This document shows positions 1 through 8,638 of a stretch of DNA of 64,000 nucleotides, one piece after another. Position 1 is the first letter of the stretch. Each line of letters starts with the position of its first letter. The notes below the pieces were generated by a model that saw only the letters and a list, made by a program, of their open reading frames with translations, did not search any database and was not told the DNA's origin. The position numbers and the translations under genes are program-made. The stretch is from Sediminibacterium salmoneum NBRC 103935 (GTDB taxonomy: Bacteria > Bacteroidota > Bacteroidia > Chitinophagales > Chitinophagaceae), in assembly GCF_000511175.1 (NCBI RefSeq), contig NZ_KI866530.1, positions 1,548,919 through 1,612,918 on the forward strand, given 5' to 3'.

Positions 1-596
1 GGGAAACGAAGCTTGTCTCCAATATTGGCATTCAGGTTCAGATTGGCATTCATGTCAAAATCGAATCCACCATTCTTTCTGGCTCTTTCAGGTAAAGTAG
101 GATTTTTGATATTCTGACCCTGATAGCCTGCCATCACATTCACTTCCCCGGCAGGCCGGATATCTACTTTTAAATTTTGGCCGGTGAGCCCGAATATCCG
201 ATCGAATAATTTGGGATAGGTTTGAAAAGCCGGTCTTTTAGATTTTTGATTTAAGAGAAATAAGGCATCTGCCCTTTTCTTAAAATAATCGTTCTCCGAT
301 TTCCTGCTTTCCAGTTTCATCAGTTCATCCATTCCCAGCACCGTTGGTTTTCGGTACCAGCTGTTTCCAATTTTTTCAGAAACATAAAAGGATTTTGTTT
401 TGGGATCGTATTCTGTTTTTCTTTTGATTAATCCGGTATCACGAATATCAAAAGGATTCTTACTTGGGTTGCTGAATACATCACCCCGACGATCCGTTAT
501 TGGAAACCGCAATGTGTCTTTCGTTTGGGCAAAAGAGGGCAGGTACCACAAAATGGTCAGCAATAAAGTCAGAAGTCTTCCGCAATAATTCAACAA
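1..596 (-). CDS. sprA: SprA, type IX secretion/gliding translocon protein (N-terminal part)
   Basis: Reading the minus strand gives an open frame that runs off the left edge, about 198 residues. It starts with a hydrophobic signal peptide ending LPSFAQ, followed by a segment resembling the SprA/Sov N-terminus, including a stretch near DFDMNANLNLNANIGDKL. SprA is known as the giant (over 2000 residues) outer-membrane translocon of the Bacteroidota type IX secretion system; only the start is in the window. No ATG precedes the signal peptide after the in-frame stop, so a TTG near 591-596 is the most likely start. It lies just downstream of ruvA on the same strand, a pairing known in other Bacteroidota. 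Family assignment is from motif recognition. Confidence 0.8.
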   Translation of the reverse strand, partial: MLNYCGRLLTLLLTILWYLPSFAQTKDTLRFPITDRRGDVFSNPSKNPFDIRDTGLIKRKTEYDPKTKSFYVSEKIGNSWYRKPTVLGMDELMKLESRKSENDYFKKRADALFLLNQKSKRPAFQTYPKLFDRIFGLTGQNLKVDIRPAGEVNVMAGYQGQNIKNPTLPERARKNGGFDFDMNANLNLNANIGDKLRF

Positions 597-632
597 CAGT
601 CCCGCTTGGTTAGGTAAAGCTCAATTCGATGG

Positions 633-1217
633 CTAGAGGTTTTTGAGTGCTTGTTTAATAATTTCTTCTAATGAACTGTTTTCGGGGGTGGTTTGCATGG
701 TCTTTTTAACGGCTTGTTCGGCCATTACACGTCCAATGCCCAATGAAATTAAGGCATTTATGGCATCCGAATCCATTTGAGGGGTAACAAATCCGGGTAA
801 AATATTCTCATTATGCTGTTTGGCCAGCTTATCTCTCAATTCAACTATCAGTCTTTCGGCCGATTTTTTGCCAATTCCCTTAATACCTTCCAGCTGTTTG
901 GTATTGCCCTGCACAATGGCGCGGGTAATTTCTTCGGGCTTCATACCAGACAACATCATTCGGGCGGTAGAAGCGCCTACGCCGGAAACACTGATGAGCT
1001 GCAGAAACAGGTCTTTTTCTATCAGGTCGGCAAAGCCAAAAAGAGTATGTGCATTCTCGGTAATATGCAGGTAGGTAAAGAGCTGACCGCTCTCCTGATT
1101 ACTGATAGCAGAAAAAGTATTCAGGCTAATCTGAAGATCGTACCCAACTCCATTCACGTCTACCACCACACGGGCGGGTGTTTTAACGGCAAAATGACCT
1201 CTGAGAAATGCTATCAT
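633..1217 (-). CDS. ruvA: Holliday junction branch migration protein RuvA
   Basis: 194 residues. RuvA binds four-way junctions and loads the RuvB motor during recombinational repair. The start is set at the internal ATG giving MIAFLRGHF, the usual RuvA N-terminus; the 16 upstream residues in the longer open frame look like a chance hydrophobic extension. An N-terminal OB fold is followed by two helix-hairpin-helix motifs (GVGASTARMML and GIGKKSAERLIVEL) and a C-terminal RuvB-contact domain (DAINALISLGIG). It is divergent from fabH across about 72 bp and upstream of sprA. Confidence 0.96.
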   Translation of the reverse strand: MIAFLRGHFAVKTPARVVVDVNGVGYDLQISLNTFSAISNQESGQLFTYLHITENAHTLFGFADLIEKDLFLQLISVSGVGASTARMMLSGMKPEEITRAIVQGNTKQLEGIKGIGKKSAERLIVELRDKLAKQHNENILPGFVTPQMDSDAINALISLGIGRVMAEQAVKKTMQTTPENSSLEEIIKQALKNL

Positions 1218-1289
1218 AAATGAAGACGAAAATAACAAAAAGAAAGCAATTAGCTGTACCTTCAACCTTTTATATAACCCATATAGTAA

Positions 1290-2288
1290 ATGAATAAAAT
1301 TAGTGCAGCAATTACCGCAGTCGGCGGTTATGTTCCCGAAACAAAACTGACCAATTTCGATCTGGAAAAAATGGTAGACACCAACGACGAATGGATCAGG
1401 AGCAGAACCGGAATTGAAGAAAGAAGAATTTTAAAGGAACCGGGAAAAGCCAGTAGCGATATGGCAGTAAAAGCCATAGAAGAAGTGTTGCGTAAAAAGA
1501 ATATGGCCCCCACCGATATTGATTGCATCATCTGCGCAACAGTAACGCCAGATATGGTTTTCCCGGCAACCGCCAATATCATTGCCGATAAAATTGGAGC
1601 AACCAATGCATGGGGTTTTGACATGAGTGCAGCCTGCAGTGGCTTTTTATATGCAGTAACCACCGGAGCCATGTTCATTGAAAGCGGACGCTACAAAAAT
1701 GTGATGGTAGTAGGTGTAGATAAAATGAGTGCCATTATTGATTATACCGACCGTGCCACCTGTATTATTTTCGGCGACGGTGCAGGCGCCATATTGCTGG
1801 AGCCTACAACAGAAGACTTCGGAATTAAAGACAGTATTCTAAGAAGTGATGGCAGTGGCAGACAATACCTGCACATGAAGGCGGGCGGATCCTTAAAGCC
1901 GGCTTCAGTTGAAACGGTTATGGCCAAGGAACACTACGCTTATCAGGAAGGACAGGCTGTTTTTAAATTTGCCGTGAAAGGAATGGCCGATGTAAGTGCA
2001 GAATTGCTGGAGAGAAACAATTTAACCGCTGATGATATTGCCTGGCTGGTACCACACCAGGCCAACCTTAGAATTATTGATGCAACCGCTAACAGAATGG
2101 GGCTTCCCAAAGAAAAAGTGATGATCAATATTCAGAAGTATGGCAATACCACAGCAGCCACCCTACCCTTGTGTTTATGGGATTGGGAAAAGCAACTGAA
2201 AAAAGGTGACAACATCGTTTTGGCTGCATTTGGGGGAGGATTTACCTGGGGAGCCACCTGGATTAAGTGGGCCTATGACAGCCAATAA
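1290..2288 (+). CDS. fabH: 3-oxoacyl-ACP synthase III (KAS III)
   Basis: 332 residues, normal length for FabH. It condenses acetyl-CoA or a branched acyl-CoA with malonyl-ACP to start fatty-acid synthesis in the cytoplasm. The Cys-His-Asn triad is visible: Cys116 in [10 protein letters not shown], His256 in VPHQANLRI and Asn286 in YGNTTAAT. The N-terminal [15 protein letters not shown] motif is typical. fabD and fabI are also in this window but not in one operon with it. Confidence 0.96.
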   Translation: MNKISAAITAVGGYVPETKLTNFDLEKMVDTNDEWIRSRTGIEERRILKEPGKASSDMAVKAIEEVLRKKNMAPTDIDCIICATVTPDMVFPATANIIADKIGATNAWGFDMSAACSGFLYAVTTGAMFIESGRYKNVMVVGVDKMSAIIDYTDRATCIIFGDGAGAILLEPTTEDFGIKDSILRSDGSGRQYLHMKAGGSLKPASVETVMAKEHYAYQEGQAVFKFAVKGMADVSAELLERNNLTADDIAWLVPHQANLRIIDATANRMGLPKEKVMINIQKYGNTTAATLPLCLWDWEKQLKKGDNIVLAAFGGGFTWGATWIKWAYDSQ

Positions 2289-2322
2289 TTCCAATGATCT
2301 CGACTAAAAATATTTTTTACAA

Positions 2323-3546
2323 ATGAATAAAAAATACAATGGAGTTGGTACTACTGCTATCCACGCATCGGGCCATAACAACGCCAATCACGCGCATTTA
2401 ACGCCCATACATGCCAGCTCTACCTTTACTTTTGAAACAGCTACTGAAGGAAGTGAAAGATTTGCAGGAACCGATAAAACTAAAATATACAGCAGATGGG
2501 GCAACCCAAGTTTTACGGTTGCAGAAGAAACCATTGCAGCACTTGAAAGTTTTGGTTTAAAAAACGAAGCCGGAGAACCCTTACAAGTAAAAGCATTGTT
2601 GCACTCAAGCGGACAGGCTGCTTTAACCACTCTGTTTTTAGGCTTACTAAAAAAAGGAGACGCGGTTTTATCTCACCATGCATTGTATGGTGGCACACAT
2701 GAGTTGCTGCACAAAGTTTTAGCAGACACCGGCGTGGAAACCATATTGGTAAATCTGAATGATGAAGAAGCAATAGCAACCGCTTTACAAAATCATCCGA
2801 ATATTCAGCTGATACATATTGAAACGCCCTCCAATCCAACACTGCGTTGCATTGATATTCAGAAAGTATGCGAGCTGGCAAAATCAAAGGGGATTAAAGT
2901 TTCCGTTGACAACACAGCCGCTACTCCATTCTTGCAGCAACCCTTTAAATGGGGAGCTGATTTTGTTATGCACAGCACTACAAAATTTTTGAATGGACAT
3001 GGCACAGCCATTGGTGGCATTTTAATAGGCAAAGACCTTGCGCTAATGAATGGTCCCATCTGGAAATGGCATGTATTATTAGGAGGCAACAGCAATGCAT
3101 TTGATGCATTTTTATTAACCAATGGATTAAAGACTTTGGAGTTACGGATGGAGCGACACTGTAGCAATGCAGTGCAGGTAGCCAATTATCTGGCACAACA
3201 TCCTGCTGTAGCCAAAGTAAATTTTTGCGGATTACCTACACATCCTGACTATGCCATAGCCCGTAAACAAATGAAACAGGCAGGTGCATTAATGAGTTTT
3301 GAATTAAAGGGTGGATTGGAAGCAGGAAAAATATTCATAGACGCTTTACAGATGGCAGTGAAAGCCATTTCATTTGGCACACCCGACACCCTGTTGTCGC
3401 ACCCTGCCAGTATGAGCCATATGGGATTAACCAAAGAGGAAAGATTACAATTCGATATCACCGATGGATTAATCAGATTGAGTGTGGGCATAGAAAACAT
3501 TGAAGATATAATTGCAGATTTCAATCAAGCACTGAACCAACTATGA
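2323..3546 (+). CDS. Cys/Met-metabolism PLP-dependent enzyme (methionine gamma-lyase / trans-sulfuration family)
   Basis: 407 residues with the fold-type I trans-sulfuration signature. The PLP lysine is Lys221 in HSTTKFLNGHGTAIGG, and the substrate/cofactor region includes YSRWGNPS and ETPSNPT. Members include methionine gamma-lyase, cystathionine gamma-synthase/lyase and O-acetylhomoserine sulfhydrylase, which cannot be separated by eye. The gene shares an ATGA overlap with the downstream acetyltransferase, implying translational coupling. No SAM riboswitch is visible in the 34-bp gap after fabH. Confidence 0.88.
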   Translation: MNKKYNGVGTTAIHASGHNNANHAHLTPIHASSTFTFETATEGSERFAGTDKTKIYSRWGNPSFTVAEETIAALESFGLKNEAGEPLQVKALLHSSGQAALTTLFLGLLKKGDAVLSHHALYGGTHELLHKVLADTGVETILVNLNDEEAIATALQNHPNIQLIHIETPSNPTLRCIDIQKVCELAKSKGIKVSVDNTAATPFLQQPFKWGADFVMHSTTKFLNGHGTAIGGILIGKDLALMNGPIWKWHVLLGGNSNAFDAFLLTNGLKTLELRMERHCSNAVQVANYLAQHPAVAKVNFCGLPTHPDYAIARKQMKQAGALMSFELKGGLEAGKIFIDALQMAVKAISFGTPDTLLSHPASMSHMGLTKEERLQFDITDGLIRLSVGIENIEDIIADFNQALNQL

Positions 3547-4004
3547 ATATTCAAATCAGAAGAGCCGAAGCCAGAGACTGTGCACGGATTCTAGAATTAA
3601 TTAAGGAACTGGCTGTTTATGAAAAAGCACCGGACGAAGTAACGGTAACACTGGATCATTTTATTGAAAGCGGATTTGGTGAGAAGCCGGTATGGTGGGC
3701 ATTTGTTGCAGAAGAAACCCAGGCAGACGGAAGCAACGAAATTCATGGTTTTGCACTCTACTATATACGTTACAGTACCTGGAAAGGTCAAAGAATGTAC
3801 CTTGAAGATATATTGGTAACCGAAAAAATGAGGGGGCAACATATTGGTAAGCTACTCTTTGATCGTTTAATACAAGAGTGTAAAGAAAAAGGATTCAAGG
3901 GAATGGTTTGGCAAGTGTTGGAATGGAACGAACCCGCAATTAATTTTTATAAAAAATACAATGCCAATTTTGATCCGGAATGGATCAATTGCAGCATCAA
4001 CTAA
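3543..4004 (+). CDS. GNAT-family N-acetyltransferase (diamine acetyltransferase-like)
   Basis: 153 residues. The opening IRRAEARDCARILELIKELA plus YEKAPDEV resembles the spermidine/spermine (diamine) N-acetyltransferase subgroup. The acetyl-CoA-binding strand-loop is LVTEKMRGQHIGKLL, and the C-terminal block VLEWNEPAINFYKKYNA is typical of GNAT enzymes. The start codon overlaps the stop of the PLP enzyme (ATGA). The substrate is a guess; a polyamine or thialysine is plausible from family similarity. Confidence 0.85.
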   Translation: MNIQIRRAEARDCARILELIKELAVYEKAPDEVTVTLDHFIESGFGEKPVWWAFVAEETQADGSNEIHGFALYYIRYSTWKGQRMYLEDILVTEKMRGQHIGKLLFDRLIQECKEKGFKGMVWQVLEWNEPAINFYKKYNANFDPEWINCSIN

Positions 4005-4009
4005 GGAGA

Positions 4010-5176
4010 ATGAATAAATATCTTTCAACCATTTTATTAATGACCGCTTTATGGCTGACTGCCTGTACCAAAACCGGTTCCAGTCCCGATCCTGTTATCG
4101 GCCCCAAGGGAACGGCAGTGGACAAGCTGGCCCGTGGCATTAATTTATCTAACTGGTTCAACGATTATTCAGACCCTTCCCAATTCAGCAACCGTTTCGG
4201 CAGTGCACATTTCAAACAAATAAAGGATGCGGGCTTTACTTATGTTCGCCTCCCCATTGGACCATCCGTATTATGCGGAACTTCAAAGATTGAAGACATT
4301 CAAACTGCCAACCTGGTACATGTTGAAAATGCGGTAAAGAATATACAGGCCACAGGGCTTGCGGTGGCCATTGAAATGCATCCCTACGGTGATAATTTTG
4401 AAGCCAGACTGGCCATTGATCCTTTGGCAAGACAATCCTTCAGACAATTCTGGAAAAATCTGGCCAATCATTTTAAAGCATATGATACTTCCCGCTTGTT
4501 TTTTGAAATCTGGAACGAACCCAATATCGGTGCAGAAAGACTGGTATCCGGAATTGACAAAAACTGGTGGGCTCCTTTTCAGGAACAAATAGTAACGTCT
4601 ATCAGAGAAGCCGCTCCCAATCATTATATTATTGTAACAGCTGAGGATTACGGTAGCTGGAGCGAGTTATTGCAGCTGCCCATCATCAATCAGAAAAAAA
4701 TCATTTACAATTTTCATTTTTACGATCCATTTACTTTTACTCACCAGGGAGCCGACTGGATCAGCGGGCCCTATTCACTGCTTCGTTTCTTGCCTTATCC
4801 GGCAACACCAAACAATGTGAGTACGCTTGCGGCCAATGCCAGCAACCCTTCTGCAAAATCTCAGATAGAATGGTACGGCAGACAACAATACGCTGCAGAC
4901 TCCATTAATAAAGTAATGCAGCTGGTGTACAACTGGAGTGTTCAGAAAAAAGTAGACGTAATCTGCAACGAATTCGGTGTGCACAAAAAAGTAGCTCCAC
5001 CCGAAAGCATCATTAATTATTTATCAGACGTAACTACCTACCTGAATAAATTTGGCATTGGCTGGGCTGTATGGGATTATGACGATACTTTCGGTATTGC
5101 CTCCTACACAACAGGAACCAGAGCGGTGCCCCCGGTATGGGACAATGGCGTACTCAATGCACTAAAAATAAAATAA
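4010..5176 (+). CDS. GH5-family glycoside hydrolase, predicted lipoprotein
   Basis: 388 residues from the ATG giving MNKYLSTILLMTALWLTAC, a lipoprotein signal peptide with lipobox LTAC (Cys19). A longer open frame begins 10 codons upstream inside the acetyltransferase gene and is rejected. GH5 features: acid/base Glu170 in FFEIWNEPN, nucleophile Glu321 in VICNEFGVHK, the NFHFYDPFTFTHQGADW block and a C-terminal WAVWDYDDTFG. Such enzymes cleave beta-1,4-glucans or related glycans; the exact substrate is unknown. It is a paralogue of the GH5 gene at 35077-36156 beside the polysaccharide synthase genes. Likely surface- or periplasm-exposed. Confidence 0.9.
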   Translation: MNKYLSTILLMTALWLTACTKTGSSPDPVIGPKGTAVDKLARGINLSNWFNDYSDPSQFSNRFGSAHFKQIKDAGFTYVRLPIGPSVLCGTSKIEDIQTANLVHVENAVKNIQATGLAVAIEMHPYGDNFEARLAIDPLARQSFRQFWKNLANHFKAYDTSRLFFEIWNEPNIGAERLVSGIDKNWWAPFQEQIVTSIREAAPNHYIIVTAEDYGSWSELLQLPIINQKKIIYNFHFYDPFTFTHQGADWISGPYSLLRFLPYPATPNNVSTLAANASNPSAKSQIEWYGRQQYAADSINKVMQLVYNWSVQKKVDVICNEFGVHKKVAPPESIINYLSDVTTYLNKFGIGWAVWDYDDTFGIASYTTGTRAVPPVWDNGVLNALKIK

Positions 5177-5193
5177 GGGCCGAAAAATCTTTA

Positions 5194-6090
5194 CTAGCTA
5201 ACCCCATTGGTAGTAACAGCAGCGCCTGCAATTTTACCAACCAGACCTTGTAATACTTTACCAGGGCCGCATTCAGTAAATTCAGCAGCACCATCTGCCA
5301 CCATTGCCTGAACACTCTGTGTCCATTTTACCGCACCGGTTAACTGATTAATCAGATTGTTTTTTATTTCCATTGGATCGCTAACCGCTTTAGCAACGGT
5401 GTTCTGATATACAGGACAAGAAGGGGTATTGAATACGGCAGATTCAATGGCAGCAGCCAGTTCTGCTTTGGCTGGTTCCATTAATGGAGAGTGAAATGCG
5501 CCTCCAACCGGTAGCACCAATGCACGTTTGGCACCCGCTTCTTTCATTCTTATACAAGCAAGATCAATAGCTACAACAGAACCGCTGATTACTAACTGAC
5601 CCGGACAATTGTAGTTGGCAGCAACTACTACCTCCCCTGTTTCAGTCTGAACAGCCGCACAAATTTCTTCTACTTTTTCATCGGGTAAATTCAAAACAGC
5701 CGCCATGGTAGATGGGTTGGCTTCGCAGGCTTTTTGCATGGCCTGAGCACGAATGCTTACCAGTTGCAAAGCCTTATCAAAAGATAAAACACCATTGGCT
5801 ACCAATGCAGAGAATTCTCCTAAAGAGTGACCTGCAACCATATCAGGCTTGGCACCTTCAATGGTTTTAAATGCAGCAACTGAGTGAATAAAAATAGCAG
5901 GCTGGGTAATATTGGTTTGCTTCAACGCTTCATCAGAACCCGTGAACATGATATCACTGATGCGGAAACCGAGGATTTCATTAGCCTGCTCAAACAAATC
6001 TTTTACAGAGCTATGTGCATCATACAGGTTTTTACCCATTCCGGAAAACTGAGCTCCCTGACCAGGGAAAACAAAAGCGTGCTTTGCCAT
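5194..6090 (-). CDS. fabD: Malonyl-CoA:ACP transacylase
   Basis: 298 residues. FabD moves malonyl from CoA to acyl carrier protein for fatty-acid elongation. Visible motifs: FPGQGAQFSGMG at the N-terminus, nucleophile Ser89 in AGHSLGEFSAL and His200 in GGAFHSPLM. It is convergent with the GH5 lipoprotein gene (17 bp apart) and lies downstream of folE on the same strand with a 33-bp gap. Confidence 0.97.
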   Translation of the reverse strand: MAKHAFVFPGQGAQFSGMGKNLYDAHSSVKDLFEQANEILGFRISDIMFTGSDEALKQTNITQPAIFIHSVAAFKTIEGAKPDMVAGHSLGEFSALVANGVLSFDKALQLVSIRAQAMQKACEANPSTMAAVLNLPDEKVEEICAAVQTETGEVVVAANYNCPGQLVISGSVVAIDLACIRMKEAGAKRALVLPVGGAFHSPLMEPAKAELAAAIESAVFNTPSCPVYQNTVAKAVSDPMEIKNNLINQLTGAVKWTQSVQAMVADGAAEFTECGPGKVLQGLVGKIAGAAVTTNGVS

Positions 6091-6123
6091 GAATTAAAAA
6101 TTTATGGCAAAGTAAACGATTTT

Positions 6124-6846
6124 TTAAAACTCAGTCTTCAATTCTAAATAACGAAGGAATTCTACTTTGCGTTTTTCTTCTTTGAACTTACCGCCATAGA
6201 AAGAAGTAATGGTAGAAGAAGTGTCGTCTTCCACGCCTCTGCTCGCAACACATAAGTGTTTGGCATCAATTACAATAGCAACATCTTCTGTACCCAGTTC
6301 TTTCTGTAATTCTTTGGCAATTTGTACCGTTAAACGCTCCTGCACTTGCGGACGCTTGGCAAAGAACTCAACCAGACGGTTTAATTTACTTAAACCAATT
6401 ACTTTACCATTGCTAATATAAGCCAGGTGCGCTTTACCAATGATGGGAACAAAATGGTGTTCACAATTGCTGTAGAAAGAAATATTCTTTTCAACCAGCA
6501 TTTCATTGTACTTGTATTTGTTGTCGAATAAAGCAACAGCAGGTTTGTTGGCGGGATTAAGACCGCTAAAAATTTCCTGCACGTACATTTTAGCAACGCG
6601 TTTGGGGGTTCCTTTTAAACTATCATCGGTTAAATCCAGTCCAAGGGTTTCCATAATGGCTTTAAAATGCTCCTGAATGATGGCGATTTTTTCGGCATCA
6701 GACTTTTCAAAAGCATTGGCCACCATTGGTGTATCTATAGAAGTACTTACATGATTGTCTCCCATTTCATCAATCAGGTCATCATCGTTAAAAACGATTT
6801 TATCACCATTCAGTCGGATATTCGACAAAATTTCGTTCTGTTTCAT
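6124..6846 (-). CDS. folE: GTP cyclohydrolase I
   Basis: 240 residues. It converts GTP to dihydroneopterin triphosphate, first step of folate/pterin (and queuosine) synthesis. The zinc/active-site region FYSNCEHHFVPIIGKAHLAYI is intact, as are IGLSKLNRLVEFFAKRPQVQE and the C-terminal DAKHLCVASRGV. The N-terminal ~45 residues are acidic and variable. The annotated start overlaps the 3' end of the upstream pterin synthase gene by 44 bp; a later start at Met28 (6765) would remove the overlap, so the true start is uncertain. Confidence 0.95.
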   Translation of the reverse strand: MKQNEILSNIRLNGDKIVFNDDDLIDEMGDNHVSTSIDTPMVANAFEKSDAEKIAIIQEHFKAIMETLGLDLTDDSLKGTPKRVAKMYVQEIFSGLNPANKPAVALFDNKYKYNEMLVEKNISFYSNCEHHFVPIIGKAHLAYISNGKVIGLSKLNRLVEFFAKRPQVQERLTVQIAKELQKELGTEDVAIVIDAKHLCVASRGVEDDTSSTITSFYGGKFKEEKRKVEFLRYLELKTEF

Positions 6847-7225
6847 ACAATCTGATTTTTAAGGTATATTTCTCTTCCAGCTTCGCTCTTAACAGTTGGT
6901 AAATAACCACTGCAATATTTTCCGCCGTAGGATTTAAGTTTTTAAATTCCTGTGTATCCAGGTTTAAATTTTTATGATCGAATCGGTTTAGCACCTCTTC
7001 TTTAATTACATCGCTTAACAATTTCAGGTCAATTAAATAACCTGTTTCCGGATCAATTTCACCACTTACCATCACAATCAATTCGTAGTTATGACCGTGA
7101 AAGTTTTCGTTGTTGCACAAACCAAATACTGCCTTATTCCGCTCGGCCGACCAGGCGGGATTATGCAACCTGTGGGCAGCATTAAAATGTTCCTTACGGA
7201 AGACAGTGATTCTGTTCTTGTTCAT
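6803..7225 (-). CDS. 6-pyruvoyl tetrahydropterin synthase / QueD-family protein (copy 1)
   Basis: 140 residues of the PTPS/QueD fold (COG0720). Zinc ligands appear in HFNAAHRL and NFHGHNY, and the catalytic Cys sits in GLCNNENFHGHNY with Cys-x5-HGH spacing. That spacing matches animal-type PTPS rather than the Cys-x3-HGH of classical QueD. It also has GEIDPETGYLIDLK and DHKNLN. It precedes and overlaps folE, whose product makes its likely substrate, dihydroneopterin triphosphate. Product could be 6-carboxy- or 6-pyruvoyl-tetrahydropterin. Confidence 0.88.
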   Translation of the reverse strand: MNKNRITVFRKEHFNAAHRLHNPAWSAERNKAVFGLCNNENFHGHNYELIVMVSGEIDPETGYLIDLKLLSDVIKEEVLNRFDHKNLNLDTQEFKNLNPTAENIAVVIYQLLRAKLEEKYTLKIRLYETERNFVEYPTEW

Positions 7226-7394
7226 ATTAAATCCTTCTTGTACTACGCTGAACTTATATTAGTTTGGTACTGTTTCAGAAGTGTGCTGATCAAGTGTCCA
7301 AACGAATTGTTCTGTAAACCTATCCAATTACGTACCATAAACCAAATCAACTGTAAAAGGCAGGAATACGATATAATAACGCAGGTAGCTTCAA

Positions 7395-7428
7395 TTTGTT
7401 TAAACTTTTTTTGGAATGATTAAACAAA
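7395..7428. repeat. Inverted repeat between the two PTPS genes
   Basis: Perfect 9-bp arms (TTTGTTTAA and TTAAACAAA) separated by 16 bp, in the 233-bp gap between copy 1 and copy 2. There is no run of T after it on the minus strand, so it is not a convincing terminator; it could be an operator. The rest of the gap shows nothing I can name. Confidence 0.35.
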
Positions 7429-7458
7429 CGCCTCGAAATAGTCCTGACAGTTTAACAG

Positions 7459-7866
7459 TTAACCAAAGTATTCCACGTAAATACGGGGCGTTTCGTACAG
7501 TTTAATGCAATGCAACTGAACCGGAGCAGGCAAATGAGGGGCTAATTGCTCCCAGATAGCGATTGCCAGGTTCTCGGTACTACACATTTTTCCAGCCATA
7601 AACGGCACGTCCATATTCAGGTTCTTATGATCTAAATGGTCAATCACATGGGCTTTAATGAGCTTACTAAGGGCTTTTACGTCGAACAAAAAGCCGGTAT
7701 CCGGGTCGGGTGTACCCTTAATAGTAACATAAAGGTCATAATTGTGTCCATGCCAGTTCTCATTAGCACATACCCCAAATACCTGCTCATTGCGTTCTTT
7801 GCTCCAGGCAGGATTGAATAATTTATGGGCAGCATTAAAATGTTCTTGTCTGGTCAGGTACACCAT
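7459..7866 (-). CDS. 6-pyruvoyl tetrahydropterin synthase / QueD-family protein (copy 2)
   Basis: 135 residues from the ATG giving MVYLTRQEHFNAAHKL; the open frame extends 43 codons further but that part overlaps the divergent mqnB gene and is not family-like. Same motifs as copy 1: HFNAAHKL, Cys-x5-HGH in GVCANENWHGHNY, DHKNLNMDVPF and a terminal ETPRIYVEYFG. A -7 promoter element (TACCTTTG) lies just upstream at 7883-7890. The two copies are separated by 233 bp in the same orientation and clearly related, pointing to an old duplication with divergence. Confidence 0.88.
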   Translation of the reverse strand: MVYLTRQEHFNAAHKLFNPAWSKERNEQVFGVCANENWHGHNYDLYVTIKGTPDPDTGFLFDVKALSKLIKAHVIDHLDHKNLNMDVPFMAGKMCSTENLAIAIWEQLAPHLPAPVQLHCIKLYETPRIYVEYFG

Positions 7867-7882
7867 TCGCTCAAAATTTTTG

Positions 7883-7890
7883 CAAAGGTA
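7883..7890 (-). promoter_or_regulatory. Bacteroidota -7 promoter element for PTPS copy 2
   Basis: Minus-strand TACCTTTG matches the Bacteroidota consensus TAnnTTTG and sits about 16 bp before the ATG at 7866, implying a very short leader. No clear -33 TTG is found at the usual 19-bp spacing. Confidence 0.45.
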
Positions 7891-7933
7891 CAAAAATGAA
7901 GAAAGTTGCGTGTTTTTCATCAACTTTACGTTT

Positions 7934-8602
7934 ATGAGAGTCGTAATTACATCAGCAACCACCGGAGAATGGATGCCTGCATTTGTGGGGATCAACGATC
8001 TCTATACAGGTAAAAGTAAGCGCATTAAAGTGCAGTTTTATCAGTCAGGGGTGGGATTATTAGCGTCTGCTGTAGCACTCACCCGACTCGCCATAGAGGA
8101 ACGCCCCGATTTAATTATTCAGGCAGGAATTGCCGGAAGTTTTCAGAAGAAACTGGCCCCCGGAAAAATTGTTGTGATAAATAACGAACAGCTGGGAGAC
8201 ACCGGTGTTATGGAAAAGGGAAACTGGAAGGATATCTTCGATTTAAAACTGGAAAAAAGCAGTTACCATCCTTTCGAAAAAAGAAAGCTGCCCAATCCCT
8301 GGTTAAAAACCTACAACGTTCTGGGACTGCCGGAAGTAGATGCAGTAACCGTGAACCAGATCAGTACTGATCTAACCCTGATAAAGAAACTCGAAAAAAA
8401 ATACAGCCCCGCAACTGAAAGCATGGAGGGAGCCGCCCTGCATTATGTAGGAAGAGAAACGGGAATTCCCTTTATACAAATCAGAGCTATCTCTAATTAT
8501 GTGGGAGAAAGAGATAAGAGCAAGTGGCTGATGAAAGAGAGTATTGACCTACTCAACAAAACCTTGCTGCATTACGTTGATAAATTATATCAGCAGAAAT
8601 AA
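7934..8602 (+). CDS. mqnB: Futalosine hydrolase
   Basis: 222 residues starting at MRVVITSATTGEW; the longer open frame begins inside the divergent pterin synthase and is rejected. It resembles nucleoside phosphorylase-family MqnB: QAGIAGSF, the ESMEGAALHYVG active-site block and FIQIRAISNYVGERD. MqnB releases hypoxanthine from futalosine to give dehypoxanthine futalosine in the alternative menaquinone pathway. The adjacent mqnD, 36 bp downstream, supports the call. Confidence 0.92.
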   Translation: MRVVITSATTGEWMPAFVGINDLYTGKSKRIKVQFYQSGVGLLASAVALTRLAIEERPDLIIQAGIAGSFQKKLAPGKIVVINNEQLGDTGVMEKGNWKDIFDLKLEKSSYHPFEKRKLPNPWLKTYNVLGLPEVDAVTVNQISTDLTLIKKLEKKYSPATESMEGAALHYVGRETGIPFIQIRAISNYVGERDKSKWLMKESIDLLNKTLLHYVDKLYQQK

Positions 8603-8638
8603 ATCTGAACCGAATAGACTTCCAAACCATCCGAATCT

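Noticed and set aside
400..588. 62-residue plus-strand open frame
   Set aside because: It lies antisense to the sprA N-terminus, which has signal peptide and family-like sequence; no family similarity in this frame.
813..1223. 136-residue plus-strand frame
   Set aside because: Antisense shadow of ruvA, whose helix-hairpin-helix motifs are clear.
1218..1265. 16-residue N-terminal extension of ruvA resembling a signal peptide
   Set aside because: RuvA is cytoplasmic and normally starts MIAFLRG; the extension is an open-frame artefact.
7742..7933. 64-residue N-terminal extension of mqnB
   Set aside because: It overlaps the divergent PTPS gene; MRVVITSATTGEW is the family start.
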